DNA of 64,000 nucleotides from Pascua guehoae (taxonomy: Eukaryota; Basidiomycota; Tremellomycetes; Trichosporonales; Trichosporonaceae), in contig BCJX01000005.1 in NCBI GenBank assembly GCA_001600415.1, positions 1,028,727 through 1,092,726 on the forward strand, in the 5' to 3' direction. The first letter of the stretch is position 1, and each line of letters opens with the position of its first letter. Below are positions 53,037 to 64,000 of the stretch, piece after piece. The position numbers and the translations under genes were made by a program. The notes below the pieces were generated by a model. The model was not told where the DNA came from. It saw only the letters and a program-made list of their open reading frames with translations, and searched no databases.

Positions 53037-56000
53037 CTTCCATTCACACAAACGACGCTCGCCATTCCGCAGCGCCCATGACTGCCCGCATTGACAAGTA
53101 CGACAAGTACGACGCCAACATGCCTCAAGCCTGCCGCCAAACCCACGCCGCGCTCGCACCAACTGGAAGAGAACTAATTCAAAAACACAAAAAAGAAGCG
53201 GCATGGCCCAGTCTCAATTCACACTGACGCTTCAACTTACGCTCCATGCGCACTACTGATACCATAATGTTATGACATTGACCCCCTCAACTGGCCGGGC
53301 ACGACCGACGACGCATCCCCAATCGGCGCCTGTGCGCCGTTGGGCCGCGAGGCTACGCGGCACACGCGACAGGCGACACCCGACGCCCCGCTGCCGAGAC
53401 ATGCCAGCACAGTACAGCATGCGCCGAGCCGATGGCGGACCCGACGGCCAGCCAAAGTGCAAAAGTGCCAGAACTGCAGACGGACGCTTGGCCTCACGAT
53501 CAGCCAGAAGTAGAACAGGCACTCTCTCAACTGCGCCTCTGAACCCAACGTAGATTGCATACTCAAGCCTCAAACCAACGGCCGCCACCGCCCGAGTCAG
53601 TTTGCCTAGCCACCGGCGTCACGAGCTTGCAACTCGGTCGAATTCTGGAATGGTAGTCGCGCGCTAATATCGATTCTCTAGCCGTCGAGGAAGTTGCCCC
53701 GTCTGGACTGGCCGGACCCACTACGCGTCCACGCCCGCGTGATCGGCGACCCAGCAGCGACTGCGACTGAGACTGAGACTGCGACAGCGAGCCGCAGGTG
53801 GTCGATCACTATGCCGCACGTGGTGTCGGTGCACCGAGAGCCGAGAATGAATGCCGATATGTGCCATGCAGCCGATCGTATCCATCTTGTTCCAACTAGG
53901 CCAAGGCCACTAGGCTACTGGGCTACTGGGCCAGACGGCAATGATGGCCGGGTACGACGCCTGCCCCGCGCGGGGTCGGGGTACGACGCCGTGTCCTGGC
54001 CAGACTACTGCGCGGTGCTGCGGGTGTACGTGTGTTGTCTGCAATGTGCCAAGACGATCGGATGCTGTGCTTGGCAGATCTGTTGGGTGTAGCTGTGCTA
54101 GCCGCATGGACACGTGTGGTGGCATGTACCGCGGTTAACCGGAATTGCGGTTGGTGGCCTGGCGATATGGCACGCAGTACGATCTTTGGGGGGCGGAGGG
54201 GATGGTGTGGCCATGTTGCTCGTATCCAGTGCGGCGTTTTGGCGACTGCAGGACTGTATCGTGAGCCGATGGGGGGTGGCATTCTGACGTCGAGGGTAAG
54301 ACGAACTCTGCGGTTGGGTGCCATGCTGGAGGGGCTGTGTCTCTCTGACGCTCCTCTGCATGGCAAGCACCGGAATTGTGTTGCAGCGTCTGCCACAGGT
54401 ATATCATGCACAGGCTGGTTGTGTGTTGACCCGTCTGCCCAGAGCCTACGAGTAACCGCAAGTCACAGGGCCAAGAAGGGGAGTCATTGTGTGCAGAGAT
54501 CAATGGATCGTATGACCATACGACAGACTGTACAATCCATTGAGGTAAATGTACGTCACTCGTCACTGGCCAGCAGAAGGAGAAGAGTTCGAACCCGCCT
54601 TCATCAACAGGTATCCATTCATCGCTCACCCCATTACGGCTTACTCCACGGTGTCCATCCTTACTGCTCCTTACTCTTCACTATACCTACTCCTCTATCT
54701 CCCTGACATCGCATTCTACCTCTGACATAGCCCCGTCTGACATCTTGGATAACTGACGCCTCCATCATCGACCGTTCCCCCCTTCCTTCTGCATAGACTT
54801 TCCACATCAGCTACCATTACCTTCCGCACGGTGTCGAGTCCAGGCTCACGCCCCAGCCCTGTCCGGCTGCAGTCACCTCAGATACTGACCACCCCACTCG
54901 CGCAGCGGGGACGGCATCCCAGCCGGTCGTTATTGATCGACATAGCTGACTGGCATTCAGACAGCTACCAGGACTGACCAGCACCAAATGCGGATATCCG
55001 AAATGCACCTCCAGACTCTCAAGACGACAGTCTCCACTAGGCCATCCTCTGGGGGCACAGATGTGGGGTGGTTCCGCACATACCGAGCTGGCGATCAACA
55101 TCTGTGGTTGCGAAAACAATGGCACCGCCGATGATTGGGCCTTCCTTGCTCAGCGACGACCCGAGACTCCCTCCCGTTGCGTTAATAGCGCACAGAACGA
55201 TCATCTACCAGAGCCACCGTCCACTGAGCCAGGCGAGAGCAGATATGCCTGCACGTCAGGCGACGACAGCCGAAGCGAACACACCCTCCACAGCAAAATA
55301 CGAGAAAAATAGGACAAAAACGTTCCGAACTCGCCCTCTCAGCTGGCTCTTGTTGCTGTCTTGTACCCTAATTGAACTGGTGACCCTTCTATAGTGATCA
55401 CCTGTTAAAAAAGTACAGGAGGCAACTGCCAATCCTGGTGTCGATTTTGGCTGCCAGGCGGTTCACCCTGCAAATCTCGACGAGACACTACTAGTGAAAG
55501 ATTCCAACCACTGAACGACGAAGGCGCCGTGAGATGCTTGACATGGTGCGGCACTCGGCTCGGCTCCTCAGCTGCCAACAACCCGCCTCGTAACGTGCAC
55601 GCCACAGCTCAGACACAAGGGGCCACACACCAGCCCCACGTCCACAGCGGACACTCTGACTATCGTCGTTGCGTAATGGTACACGCTCCGGCCGCGTTCC
55701 CAGCGACATGTTCATGAAGCCAGTCGGCCGAGATGCCCTCTCGACGGTAATTGGATACCTTTTGGGTATATGGACAGCCCGGCTTTGTGGTGCTATTAAA
55801 TGTTGCTCGTTGTTGGGCAATGTGAGAGCAAGACTGAGACTGCGCTCTGCGCGTCTGTTACCTATGAAAGGCAGTGACAGATCGCGGTGTGGGTGCACCG
55901 AAGGCCAGTGCTGACTCTACGGCAGTCGGATCGGGCTGGACTACAACCCAGGTTTACAAGAACCTGTTTGATCAAGGCTACAATACTGAGGACTGGTTAT

Positions 56001-56843
56001 CCCAGCAAATGGGCATTGGAGGTATTAATTATGACCCCATCAGGCGCGTCATGGTGAGCCTAGAAGGCGTTTAAGGCAGAAGTCATACAGCCCAGCTGGC
56101 AGCTCGAGAGGCCAGCCGAGCATGCTTGCTAGAGCCCGTATCCATGTCATGTGCCTGATTAAGAAGGGTTGAAGACTCTCGTAGCCTATGGGTTGGAGGA
56201 ACTTGGCGCGACGTCGACTGTCGATTCTGACAACAGATTTCTTCAGATCAAGCCACGCTATCGCTCCCACGTCAGATGTGCATGCGCAACAACACTGTGC
56301 AATCGAGACGACTTGCTCTTCTCGTCCAGAGAACATTGGACCCAGCAGTCCCAAGCTGCGGTGGACTGTGTACACGTCCAGAACGCACACGAGTTGATCT
56401 CGAAATATTGTGTTGATTAATCACGCCCTACAGTATTCGAACAACCGTGTCCACGCACCCACGCACCTGGACCACTCATGCACTGCCAGCTTCCTGGGCG
56501 CAGCACAGACTGTCCCGTCCGGGCATGCTTGCAGTACCTCGCGCGCGACGGCAGCTGTCGGCCCGCTACATACATTGTCCTTTGTCTTTTGCGACTTTTG
56601 TCCTTGTGGGCATGTGGCACTGCTTTGGGTCTTTGGTCTATCTATAGCCACACACTCAGGGTAAACGCACTCGTGCCGGCCATGACGCGCGTTTCGACTG
56701 CCGCCGGCATCCAGTCGTGTCATGAATGTCCATATCTCCCATCCATGCCGGTGCCGTTGCACGTCGTCTACATTGTCGCCGTGGCGACATGGAGACGTGG
56801 GCATCGAGACTTTGAGACTTTGTCTACTCTTTCTCCAGCAGGT

Positions 56844-56850
56844 TATATAA
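56844..56850 (+). promoter_or_regulatory. TATA box of the FAD monooxygenase gene
   Basis: TATATAA sits inside the palindrome GGTTATATAACC, 82 bases upstream of the ATG at 56932, with a C-rich leader in between. Position and sequence fit a TATA box well. Confidence 0.55.
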
Positions 56851-56931
56851 CCAGGTCTGCGCACATCACCATCTGACCCTCACCTCTCAACCCCCGCCCC
56901 CCAACCCCCCTCCCAATCTCACCCACCACCC

Positions 56932-58835
56932 ATGCCCGACGCACCAGTGACAATCATCGGCGCCGGCCCCGCGGGCCTCACTCTCGCATCCTACCTGCAC
57001 CGCCACGCAATCCCGTGCGTCATCTACGAGTCGGACGCATCGCCGCACGCGCGCGCGCAGGGCGGCACGCTCGACCTGCACGACGCCACGGGCCTGCGTG
57101 CGCTGCGCGAGACGGGCCTGCTCGAGGCGGCGCGCGGGATGATGCGCGCCGAGGGCGAGGCGATGCGTATCCTCGACGACCGGGGGAGGGTGTGGTGGGA
57201 CGAGACGGGCGAGCGGGAGATGCGGGCGTGGGCTCACCGGGAGGGTGGGGAGCGGGTGGGGGATGTGGTGGGGGAGATTTCTGGGCGGCCGGAGATTGAC
57301 AGGTGAGTAGACGCACCATACACCACGCGCCGTCCAGTGCGAGCAGAGACTGGCCCATGTCCCGGGTACAGGCTGTGCGCGTCGGCCCGCTTCTTCCTCG
57401 CTCACGCCCAGGACGGACCTGCGCAACCTGCTCCTCTCGAGCCTCGCGCCCGGCACGGTCCGGTGGGACCACGCCGTGCGCTCCGTGCGCGCCGAGCCCG
57501 ACACGGATGGCAGCGGGGAAACATACGTGATTGAATTCAAAAACGGGAGCGAGGCACACACGCGCCTCCTGGTCGGCGCGGACGGGACGTGGTCGCGCGT
57601 CCGGCCCCTGCTGCACGCGACGCGCCCGGCCTACTCGGGCACGACCATGTTTGACATGGACATCTCGCCCGCGCACATGACGCCCGAGCTGCGCGCCGTC
57701 GTCGGCCCCGGGGCCGCCATGATCCTCGCCGAGGGCAAGGGTGTCTTCCCCCAGATGAACGCGGGGGGAAAGTGTAAAGTGTACGCGGCGCTCGTCGTCG
57801 ACGAGGACTGGATAGAGCACCACCCCTTGCCCCCCCAGGGCAGGCGCGAGTACCTCCAGGCCATGTTTCGGGGGTGGGCACATGTGCACGACCTGTTTGG
57901 CGCGGTCGACGTCGAGTCCATTACGCCCAGGAGGATATACCAGTTTGACCCAGAGCTCACGTGGGCGACGGAGCGGTGCGGTGTGACTATCATTGGTGAG
58001 TCGAGGCGGGCCAGCGATGGTCAGAGGCTGGCCGCTGCCTCGCCTGTGTCCCGGAAAACGAGGCGTAGTCACTCAAGTCCCTTAATGCAGTGCTGACGCG
58101 CAGGCGACGCCGCACATGTCATGTCGCCGTTTGCGGGCGAAGGCGTCAACCAAGGTGAGCGACGGCGTGGTGGTTGTAGCGCTTGGTGTGTGATGGCGAG
58201 TGGATGGTCTACGGCGCTGGGGTGTAGATCCCACGACTTCTCACAAGTCTCTCCTGGGTCTCGCGGCTGGGTATCTTGCTCGCAGCCACCATAAGTGCTC
58301 TCACATCCAACAACGCGCGGGAGACTGTGGTCTCCTGTCAACTGCCGCACAACGGCCCTCGCTGGTGGACTCAGCGGACTCGGCGGACTGTGGGGTACCG
58401 CGAACCTCAGAGTGCCGCCAACCCAACAACTCCCCCCCCCCCCCCAACTGACACGCAGCAATGGCCGACGCAATCGACCTCGGCGCCTCCCTCCTCCCAC
58501 TCCTGCGCCCGCGCACGCCCCTCCCCGCCCCGTTCCCACTCACACTCATCCCCTCGCGCCTCCTCCCCTCCCCGCCCCGCGCCACCCCTGCCCCCTCCGA
58601 GCCCGTGGCCACGCCTGCGCCTGCCCAGCTACACGCCGCGCTGCGCGCGTTCGAGGCGCAGATGATGGCGCGCGCGCGGCCTGAAATGGCCGGGTCGAGG
58701 GACAATATGGCCCTGGCGTTTGGACCCCAGGCGGCCCGCCGGTTTGCCGCGTTCTTTCGGTACATGCCGCTCGTGTATGTGGGGCAGGTGGTCTTGGCGC
58801 CGGTGAGGTGGGTTGCGGGGCTGGTTGGGCTGTGA
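56932..58835 (+). CDS. FAD-dependent monooxygenase (PHBH/TetX-like)
   Basis: Four exons, 56932-57302, 57412-57995, 58104-58154 and 58459-58835, give 460 residues. The N-terminal dinucleotide-binding fold is VTIIGAGPAGLTLASYLHRH with the acidic strand end VIYESD. LLVGADGTWSRVRPLL carries the DG motif. GDAAHVMSPFAGEGVNQAMA is the GD motif that contacts the FAD ribityl chain. RAQGGTLDLHDATG matches the TetX-like branch of group A flavoprotein hydroxylases. These use NADPH and O2 to hydroxylate aromatic or related small molecules; the substrate is unknown. The C-terminal tail after AALRAF is helical, ending MPLVYVGQVVLAPVRWVAGLVGL, a hydrophobic segment that might contact membrane. A 13-15-base C tract sits just before the acceptor of the 304-nt last intron. 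Confidence 0.9.
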
Positions 58836-60353
58836 TGGGCAGGGGGTTGGGGTTGGGGGGCTTTGGTTCTGTAGACTTGTAGACTTTAGGTAGACTTTAG
58901 GTAGACTTTAGGTAGACTTTAGGTATGTAGCTCGTTTGTACAGTGTTGCATTGCCGCCAGTGGCCAACTGGGCAAGCTGTACTGTGGCCATGTGGCTGTG
59001 ACACTCTATCGTGCATTCTGAGCTTCATCGTGCACTGTGCTCATCTCGTCACTGTGTCTTGGTCTCGTGCACTCTGCAACGCCCAGCGCCAAGCCAAATT
59101 CCTTGCACTACATCAACCCACGAATCCTCGAGCTCAAGCTAGCCCTCTGGCCACCAACCCACACGTCGTCCCCGCGAAAGTCCCGATGTTGTACACCAGT
59201 GCCGTTGCCTGGTGGACAAAGTGTGAAACGCGGTGTCTGCATGGCACAGGCACATTTTACGGCGCGAGGTACCAGGGGTCAGCACATGGCCGGGATCGCC
59301 ATCGTGGTGACGGACAAGGTCAGGACTGCAGGACTGCAGAACTGCAGAACGGCAGTGCAAGTACTGCAGTACATGCCGTACTGTGGTGAGAGGTGGGCGC
59401 GGCCATTCGCTAGGCTGAGAATGTGTCGTGAGACCTAGGGCATGCTCGAGCTCGAGCTCGACCAGCCGTCGACATCGACCTGATCTCGACCTGATCTCGA
59501 CCTCGACCTCGTCTCCGGGGCCTGCCGTTCGAGCTCGAACTCTTGTCCGTCGCTGAGAATCCGGCTCCACTGTGCACACGCGCACTGCTTCGATGTGCGT
59601 CTGCACACTTGCAGACCGCGCAGGCTGTCAGCCTTCCGACGCGTCGTGTGGCATGGGTTTCTCGGCACTGTACTACTTGGTGTCGTCAGGTCCGTCGTTG
59701 GAAGAGACGCTCGCGCACAGTGCGGTACCAACGAGGTAAGAGCAGCCTCAGCACAGTTCGTTGTTGGCACAAATTTAAAGTGCCCACCCTCGATTCACCT
59801 GCTCCGACGACCCGTTCAAAGATACGCCGCGCCCATCAGTGGTTAGTAGCGTAGCCATATGCAACACTTCCGGCAACACAAAGAGCACAACCCAACATCG
59901 ACCGTGCATCAACTCTTCTTCCTCAGAGGGCACATCAAGCCTACACATGACAGGTGCTGATTGATTTGAGAACGAGAGACGGGGGGGTTTGGTGAGGCCC
60001 CGGACGGGCGTGGGCTGGCTGCTCAGGCAGGACCGGAACCGGTGGTGGTTGGTTGGTGGTGGGTGAGATTGATGGATGCGATGGAGGGCAGGTACGCTTT
60101 CACGACGACAAACTTGGTTGCACAGAAACGGAGGAGATTTGCGAGTGTGTTTGTTTGGTTGGCCCAAAGGCTGGGAGACAGGAATCAAGGATGGCAAGCA
60201 GATGGAGATTGGATGGACGGGGACGGGACGCGAGGCAAGACGGCGAGAGAACAGCAAGCGACGGGGCACGATCGGTTACGCACACGTTGGCCAGCAGCTT
60301 GCATTTCCTGCAAACTACTGACGGACGCTTGACCGCGCTACTCGCTGTACTGC
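58836..60353. other. Convergent intergenic spacer of 1.5 kb
   Basis: This lies between the ends of the monooxygenase and DEF1 genes. It holds an 11-bp tandem repeat (58871-58922) and a degenerate GAGCTCGAGCTC / TCGACCTGATC repeat near 59445-59515. No gene is recognised. Confidence 0.45.
58871..58922. repeat. 11-bp tandem repeat GTAGACTTTAG, four copies
   Basis: Four perfect units begin at 58879, 58890, 58901 and 58912, with a shorter related unit before them. The array starts 36 bases after the monooxygenase stop codon, so it probably lies in that gene's 3' UTR. Confidence 0.85.
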
Positions 60354-63300
60354 TTACTGCTGCCAGCCCGAGTAGGCGCCGTTGCGCGACCCGCTGTAGT
60401 GCTGCTGCTGGCCGTACGGCGACCAGTCGTGGCTCTGGTACCCGCCGTAAGGGTACGACGCAAACGCCTGCTGCTGGGGCTGCTGGGGCTGCGCACGGGC
60501 GCCGCCAGCAGGCGTGTTGGACGCGGCGTTGCCCGCGGCAGCGCCCTTGAAGTTGTCCTCGGGCGTGCCGGCCTGGGGCCGGTTGGGCTGCGCCGCGCTC
60601 GACGAACCGAGGAAGTTGTGCAGACCCTGCTGCGAAGGGTAGCCAGACTGGGGCAGCGAGCCCGCACCGACACCAATAGGCTGGGGGTTCTGCTGGCCCT
60701 GGGCGGCCGACTGCGGTGCACCGGCCTTGTTCGAGTCGCCGTAGCGGCCCAGACCAAACGACTGGTCGTCAAAGCCAGACGACGAAGGGTAGCCCTGAGG
60801 AGCACCGTAGCCGTGGTGGCCCGCAGGCGGCGTCGGCTTGTTGGGGATCGGCGCGGGGGGCTGCGGCGCGGGCTGGCCGTACAGGTTGCGACCGGCCATG
60901 GGGTAGTACTGCTGGAACCCAGGGTTGGGGGCCTGGCCGTCTGTGTGGTGGTCAGCAAAAGAGGAACAAGCACAAACACTGGTGAGTCGTACGCACACTG
61001 GTAGTACGGGTTGTAGGGACCCGCCTGGTAGTAACCCATGTTGCCGAGGGTCGAGTAGTACTGGTTCTGCTGGTGGGGCAGGTTTTGCTGAGGCTGAGCC
61101 GGCGCAGAAGTGTGCGACGGCGCGGGGGCGGCCTGCTTGGGCTCTTCGGTCGGCGGGCGAGGGTAGCCCGAAGAGTACGAGTCAAAGGTGCGCGCCTGGC
61201 CGTACTCGCTCTGCTGCTGCTGGGGCTGCCCAAACAGGTGGGCCTGGCTGCCAAAGCCGCCAAACTGGTCGTACGAGTGCTGCTGGGGCTGCTGCTGCTG
61301 TTGAGGCTGGTGCTGCTGGGGCTGCTGCTGGCCCGGCTGCTGCTGCTGCTGCTGCTGCTGGGGCTGGGGGGTCTGGGACTCGGCCGGCTGTTGCTGCTGC
61401 TGAGGCTGAGGCTGCTGCTGAGGCTGTTGCTGCTGTCCCTGCGACTGCGAGCCGATCGGGTTGTAGTAGTCCTGCTGGCGGTAGTTGTACTGCGACTGGG
61501 GTGGCTGCTGGTGTGCGTCCTGGGCAGGGGCGGCCTGCTGGGGCTGCTGCTGGCCGTACGACTGGTACGCCTGCATCTGCTGCTGCAGGGTGTGCGAGGG
61601 CGGGTAACCAGCGGGTTGCTGAGGAGCCTGCTGCTGCTGGGGCGGCTGCTGCTGCTGCTGGTTGTAGTAGGAACCGGGCGCCGCGGCGGCGGCGGCGGCG
61701 GCGGCAGGGGCAGGAGCCTGGGCGACGGGAGCCGCCTGGGGGGCAGGTGCAAGAGGCGCCTGAGCGGGCCGCGCGGGAGACACGGCGGGGGCGGCAGCGG
61801 GCGCGGGAGGAGCAGGGGCAGGCTCGGCCTGGGCGGGAACCTCGGGCTGGACGGGTGTCTCGACGCCGTCGCCGTTGAGGCCACCAAAGCTCAAGCTACC
61901 AAACTGCACTTCGACAGACGAGACACCGCTCGCCGACGCAGGGAGAACAACAGCTTGGCCGTCCGCGTTCTTATACCGCTGGGCAGCACGCGAGCTGGCG
62001 CGAGATCCTTGCTGGGGCTGCTGGGATCCGATCGCCTTGGTGGCAACCGTGTTGAAACCAGGAGGACCAGTGTAGGTCGTGACCGGCTCGGGGACGGGCG
62101 CTGGAGGAACCGCAGACGCAATCGCGGGGTCGGTCCACGCCTCCTCAACAGGCGCAGCAGCGGGCTCTTCGGCGGCAGGGGCATTGGGAGCCTGCTCGGG
62201 CTCTTCGGGCTCGACGGGCGCGGCGGGCTCGGCGGGCGTGGCCTCAACAGGTTCGGGCTCCGATGGCTGTTCGGGCTCAGCAGCCGCGACCTCGACAACT
62301 TCCACCTCCTCTTCCTTGACGGGCTCGGGAACGGGCTCTGGCTCTTCCTCGGCGGCGGGCGCCTCCTCGGGCTGCTCCACAACAGGCTCGGGCTTGGGCT
62401 CGGGTGCCTTCGGTGCGGGGGGAGGCGTGGGCTTTGGCTTCTCGACAGGCCTAGAAGGGTTAGCCCGAACAAAAGCGCAACAATAGACATATGCGACCTA
62501 CTTGGCAATCTGGGCCCATGTCATTTTGGGCTTGGGTGCCGGGACCGCAGGCGCAGGAGGAGCAGCAGCTGCGGGAGGCGCGGCCACGGGTGCAGGAGCG
62601 GCCGCAGCGGGTGCTGGAGGAGCAGCGACAGGTGCCGGAGGCGCGGCTGCCGCAGGAGCGGGGGCAGCGGCAGCGGGTGCGGGAGCTGGGGCCGCCGATG
62701 TGACTGACTTCGGGGGAGGCTTTCCCCAGGCGCCCCTCTTCACAATTGATGCTGCCGTCTCAACTGGCTTGGGTGCGGCGGCAGGAGTGGCCGCCGGTTC
62801 ACCCCAACCACCGTCGTCAGCGTGGCTCCGCTCAGAGGCAGGGGGCTTTGAGCCGGTCGCAGACCCGCCCCATCCACCGTCATCCTCGTGGGCCGATGCG
62901 GCCTCGGCTTGCTCCACCTGGCTGCTCCAGCCCTCGGCAGTAGTGGCGGTAGAGGTGGGCCAAGCGTCCGAAGTCTGACCGTTTGACTTCTTTGCGCCGT
63001 TGACGTTGCCATAGCCACCACGGCCTCCACCACGAGCTCCGCCGCGTCCAATACGGGCGCCACGGACCGCCTCTGTTGTTTGTCAGTGACTCTGCATCGC
63101 AATAGGCTCATGCCTGTCCACTCACGCATACCACGACCACCACCGCGGCCACCACGACCACCACCACGGCCACCACGGCCGCCCGAGAAGTTGTCCACTA
63201 CATCCCAGCCTCCCGCGTCAGCATTCCTGCTGCCGTGGGACTTGGATGAGGCCGCAGACTTGGCGGGCTTCTTCTTGGTAGCTTGGGTGAACTGGGATGC

Positions 63301-63653
63301 GCGGCCTGATCGGTCAAGACAAGCGGAACGGGGTCAGTAGTTGGAATGGAACGGTGCAAAGTGTCGGAGCGGCAAAGTGGCGACGGCGAGAAAAAGGGGT
63401 AGTAAACAAGGAGAGCGGGTAGGATCGAGTCGAAAGACGGCAGTCAGCACTGAATGACAAGCAGTTACGGTAGCAAAGAGACTTGATGCAGTGGCCACTC
63501 ACCCTCAGAGATGGCAAGAACAGCTTCCTCAAGGTTTCCCTTTGTGTCTTGGAGCGTAAAGACAAGGTCGCTCTCGTCCCACGAAGGGAAGATTGACTGC
63601 AGCTGCGCGAGCTGCGCCGAGTACTTTGAGGTCAATTCGCTGACCGACGCCAT
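60354..63653 (-). CDS. DEF1: RNA polymerase II degradation factor Def1
   Basis: Five exons on the minus strand: 63503-63653, 63126-63305, 62502-63072, 60997-62450 and 60354-60940. The sum is 2943 nt, or 980 residues. Residues about 8-50 are a CUE domain (LQSIFPSWDESDLVFTLQDT, then GNLEEAVLAISEG). An RGG-box region (GGRGGRGGGRGG type) follows, then Trp-Gly repeats, a long Ala/Pro/Glu-rich region with the motif MTWAQIAK, and VEVQFGSLSFGG. The end is a Gln-rich tail with poly-Q stretches, closing NGAYSGWQQ. This order (CUE, low complexity, Gln-rich) is that of Def1. In yeast it brings Elongin-Cullin ligase to stalled RNA polymerase II for degradation and is proteolytically cut to enter the nucleus. 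All four introns keep frame; the antisense open frames here are artefacts. Confidence 0.88.
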
Positions 63654-64000
63654 GGTTTGGAGGGTTGCGGGTGGGTGAAGTGATGGAGGGTGGAGAGAAT
63701 GGAGGGTGTGATGGATGTCGAGTCGAGGCGACAGTTGACAAGCCGAACGAACGGGGTCCAGTTTGCGGGGCTGCCGATTTGCCTGGAGGATCCTCCTAGA
63801 TGCTGGGGGAAGCGTTTGACGGGAGGCTTGTCAGGCCTATGCGTCGTTGTGCTTGGATGCAAGAGGAGAGGAGATGGTGGAGAAAGATTTGACGAGTTGA
63901 ATGAATGGACTCGACGGGGTAGAGTAAAGAGGTGGAGAAGGGGTTGATGGAAGGAAGGAGGAACAAGGACGAGCAAGCGAGCGACACACCACGGCAGCCA
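63654..64000. other. Upstream region of DEF1
   Basis: This 347-base stretch at the window edge holds the DEF1 5' UTR and promoter. On the gene's strand it is pyrimidine-rich close to the ATG. No other gene start is visible before the window ends. Confidence 0.5.

Larger units (their letters stand above)
44128..56931. other. Large gene-poor spacer (about 12.8 kb)
   Basis: I read both strands here and found no gene I can support. Open frames are short, lack clean splice chains and recognisable domains, and many begin at non-ATG codons. It contains simple repeats (listed separately), many GCATGC-type palindromic words (45400-45540, 46640-46680, 47695-47745, 48540-48600), a 19-G run and a 13-C run. 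TATA-like words occur near 44818-44830 and 44920. No reverse transcriptase, transposase or integrase motif was recognised. An exon-like fragment occurs at 55915-56055. Both flanking genes point away from it, so both promoters lie at its edges. Confidence 0.6.

Noticed and set aside
52334..53227. 297-codon plus-strand frame in the gene desert
   Set aside because: It begins at TTG rather than ATG, crosses a 12-bp tandem repeat and shows no domain or conserved-looking segment.
54560..54610. tRNA-like B-box word (GAGTTCGAACCCG)
   Set aside because: No A-box at the right distance and no pairing acceptor stem. A similar word at 44765 on the minus strand also lacks an A-box.
44128..56931. Transposable element or integrated virus in the large spacer
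   Set aside because: No reverse transcriptase, integrase, transposase or capsid-like motifs, and no long terminal or inverted repeats were seen by reading.
60925..62707. Long plus-strand frames (317 and 544 codons) over DEF1
   Set aside because: They are antisense images of the Gln-rich and Ala/Pro-rich codons of DEF1, low complexity, without domains.
1..64000. CRISPR arrays, operons or ribosome-binding sites
   Set aside because: The spliced gene structures show a eukaryotic nuclear genome, and no direct-repeat/spacer pattern is present.

Overview
This window is nuclear DNA from a fungus, most likely a GC-rich basidiomycetous yeast of the Tremellomycetes (Trichosporonales-like). The evidence is the gene set (Def1, Hrp1, TCP11/Sok1, a Cue3/ASCC2-like protein), many short GT-AG introns (mostly 35-120 nt) with CTAAC/CTGAC branch sites just before the acceptor, tiny exons, and C-rich coding sequence. 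The order-level placement is inference. There is no operon structure, CRISPR array or intact transposon, and I found no tRNA or rRNA gene. An 814-base run of N (39641-40454) marks an assembly gap inside one gene.

Left part (1-17.5 kb): the 3' end of an SMP-30/gluconolactonase-type gene; an unassigned four-exon fungal gene; a secreted, probably GPI-anchored eight-cysteine protein; a CRAL-TRIO (Sec14-type) lipid-transfer protein; a DJ-1/PfpI protein; a membrane-associated HSL-type alpha/beta hydrolase; an intronless metallophosphoesterase; a large unassigned protein with a repeated basic-AA(F/L)CC motif and a one-base frame break; and a five-exon unassigned protein.

Middle (17.5-31.4 kb): a gene-poor stretch in which every recognisable gene encodes a secreted product. 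These are a Ser/Ala-repeat protein ending in a double-psi beta-barrel, a decayed cysteine-rich gene, a secreted protein built of 10-residue repeats whose repeat frame continues past its stop codon, and an intact cysteine-rich paralogue with a 6-nt first coding exon and two duplicated 27-nt exons. Long non-coding spacers separate them.

Right part (31.4-64 kb): housekeeping genes return. An Hrp1/Nab4-type two-RRM protein is divergent from a membrane-anchored amidohydrolase. A CUE-domain Cue3/ASCC2-like gene (with the gap) is convergent with an intronless TCP11/Sok1 gene. Then comes a spacer of about 12.8 kb (44128-56931) with no convincing gene, followed by an FAD monooxygenase and a complete DEF1 gene of five exons.

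The exon models for ten of the thirteen multi-exon genes were checked for frame, so those exon sums are divisible by three. Three others are limited: the first gene is cut off at its 5' end, the Cue3-like gene is interrupted by the gap, and the CC-motif gene is one base out of frame. All family names come from motif recognition without a database search. I saw no metabolic gene cluster. The most unusual content is the secreted-protein island, the duplicated symmetric microexons, the repeat protein with CAG-to-TAG-type stops, the CC-motif protein and the large gene desert.
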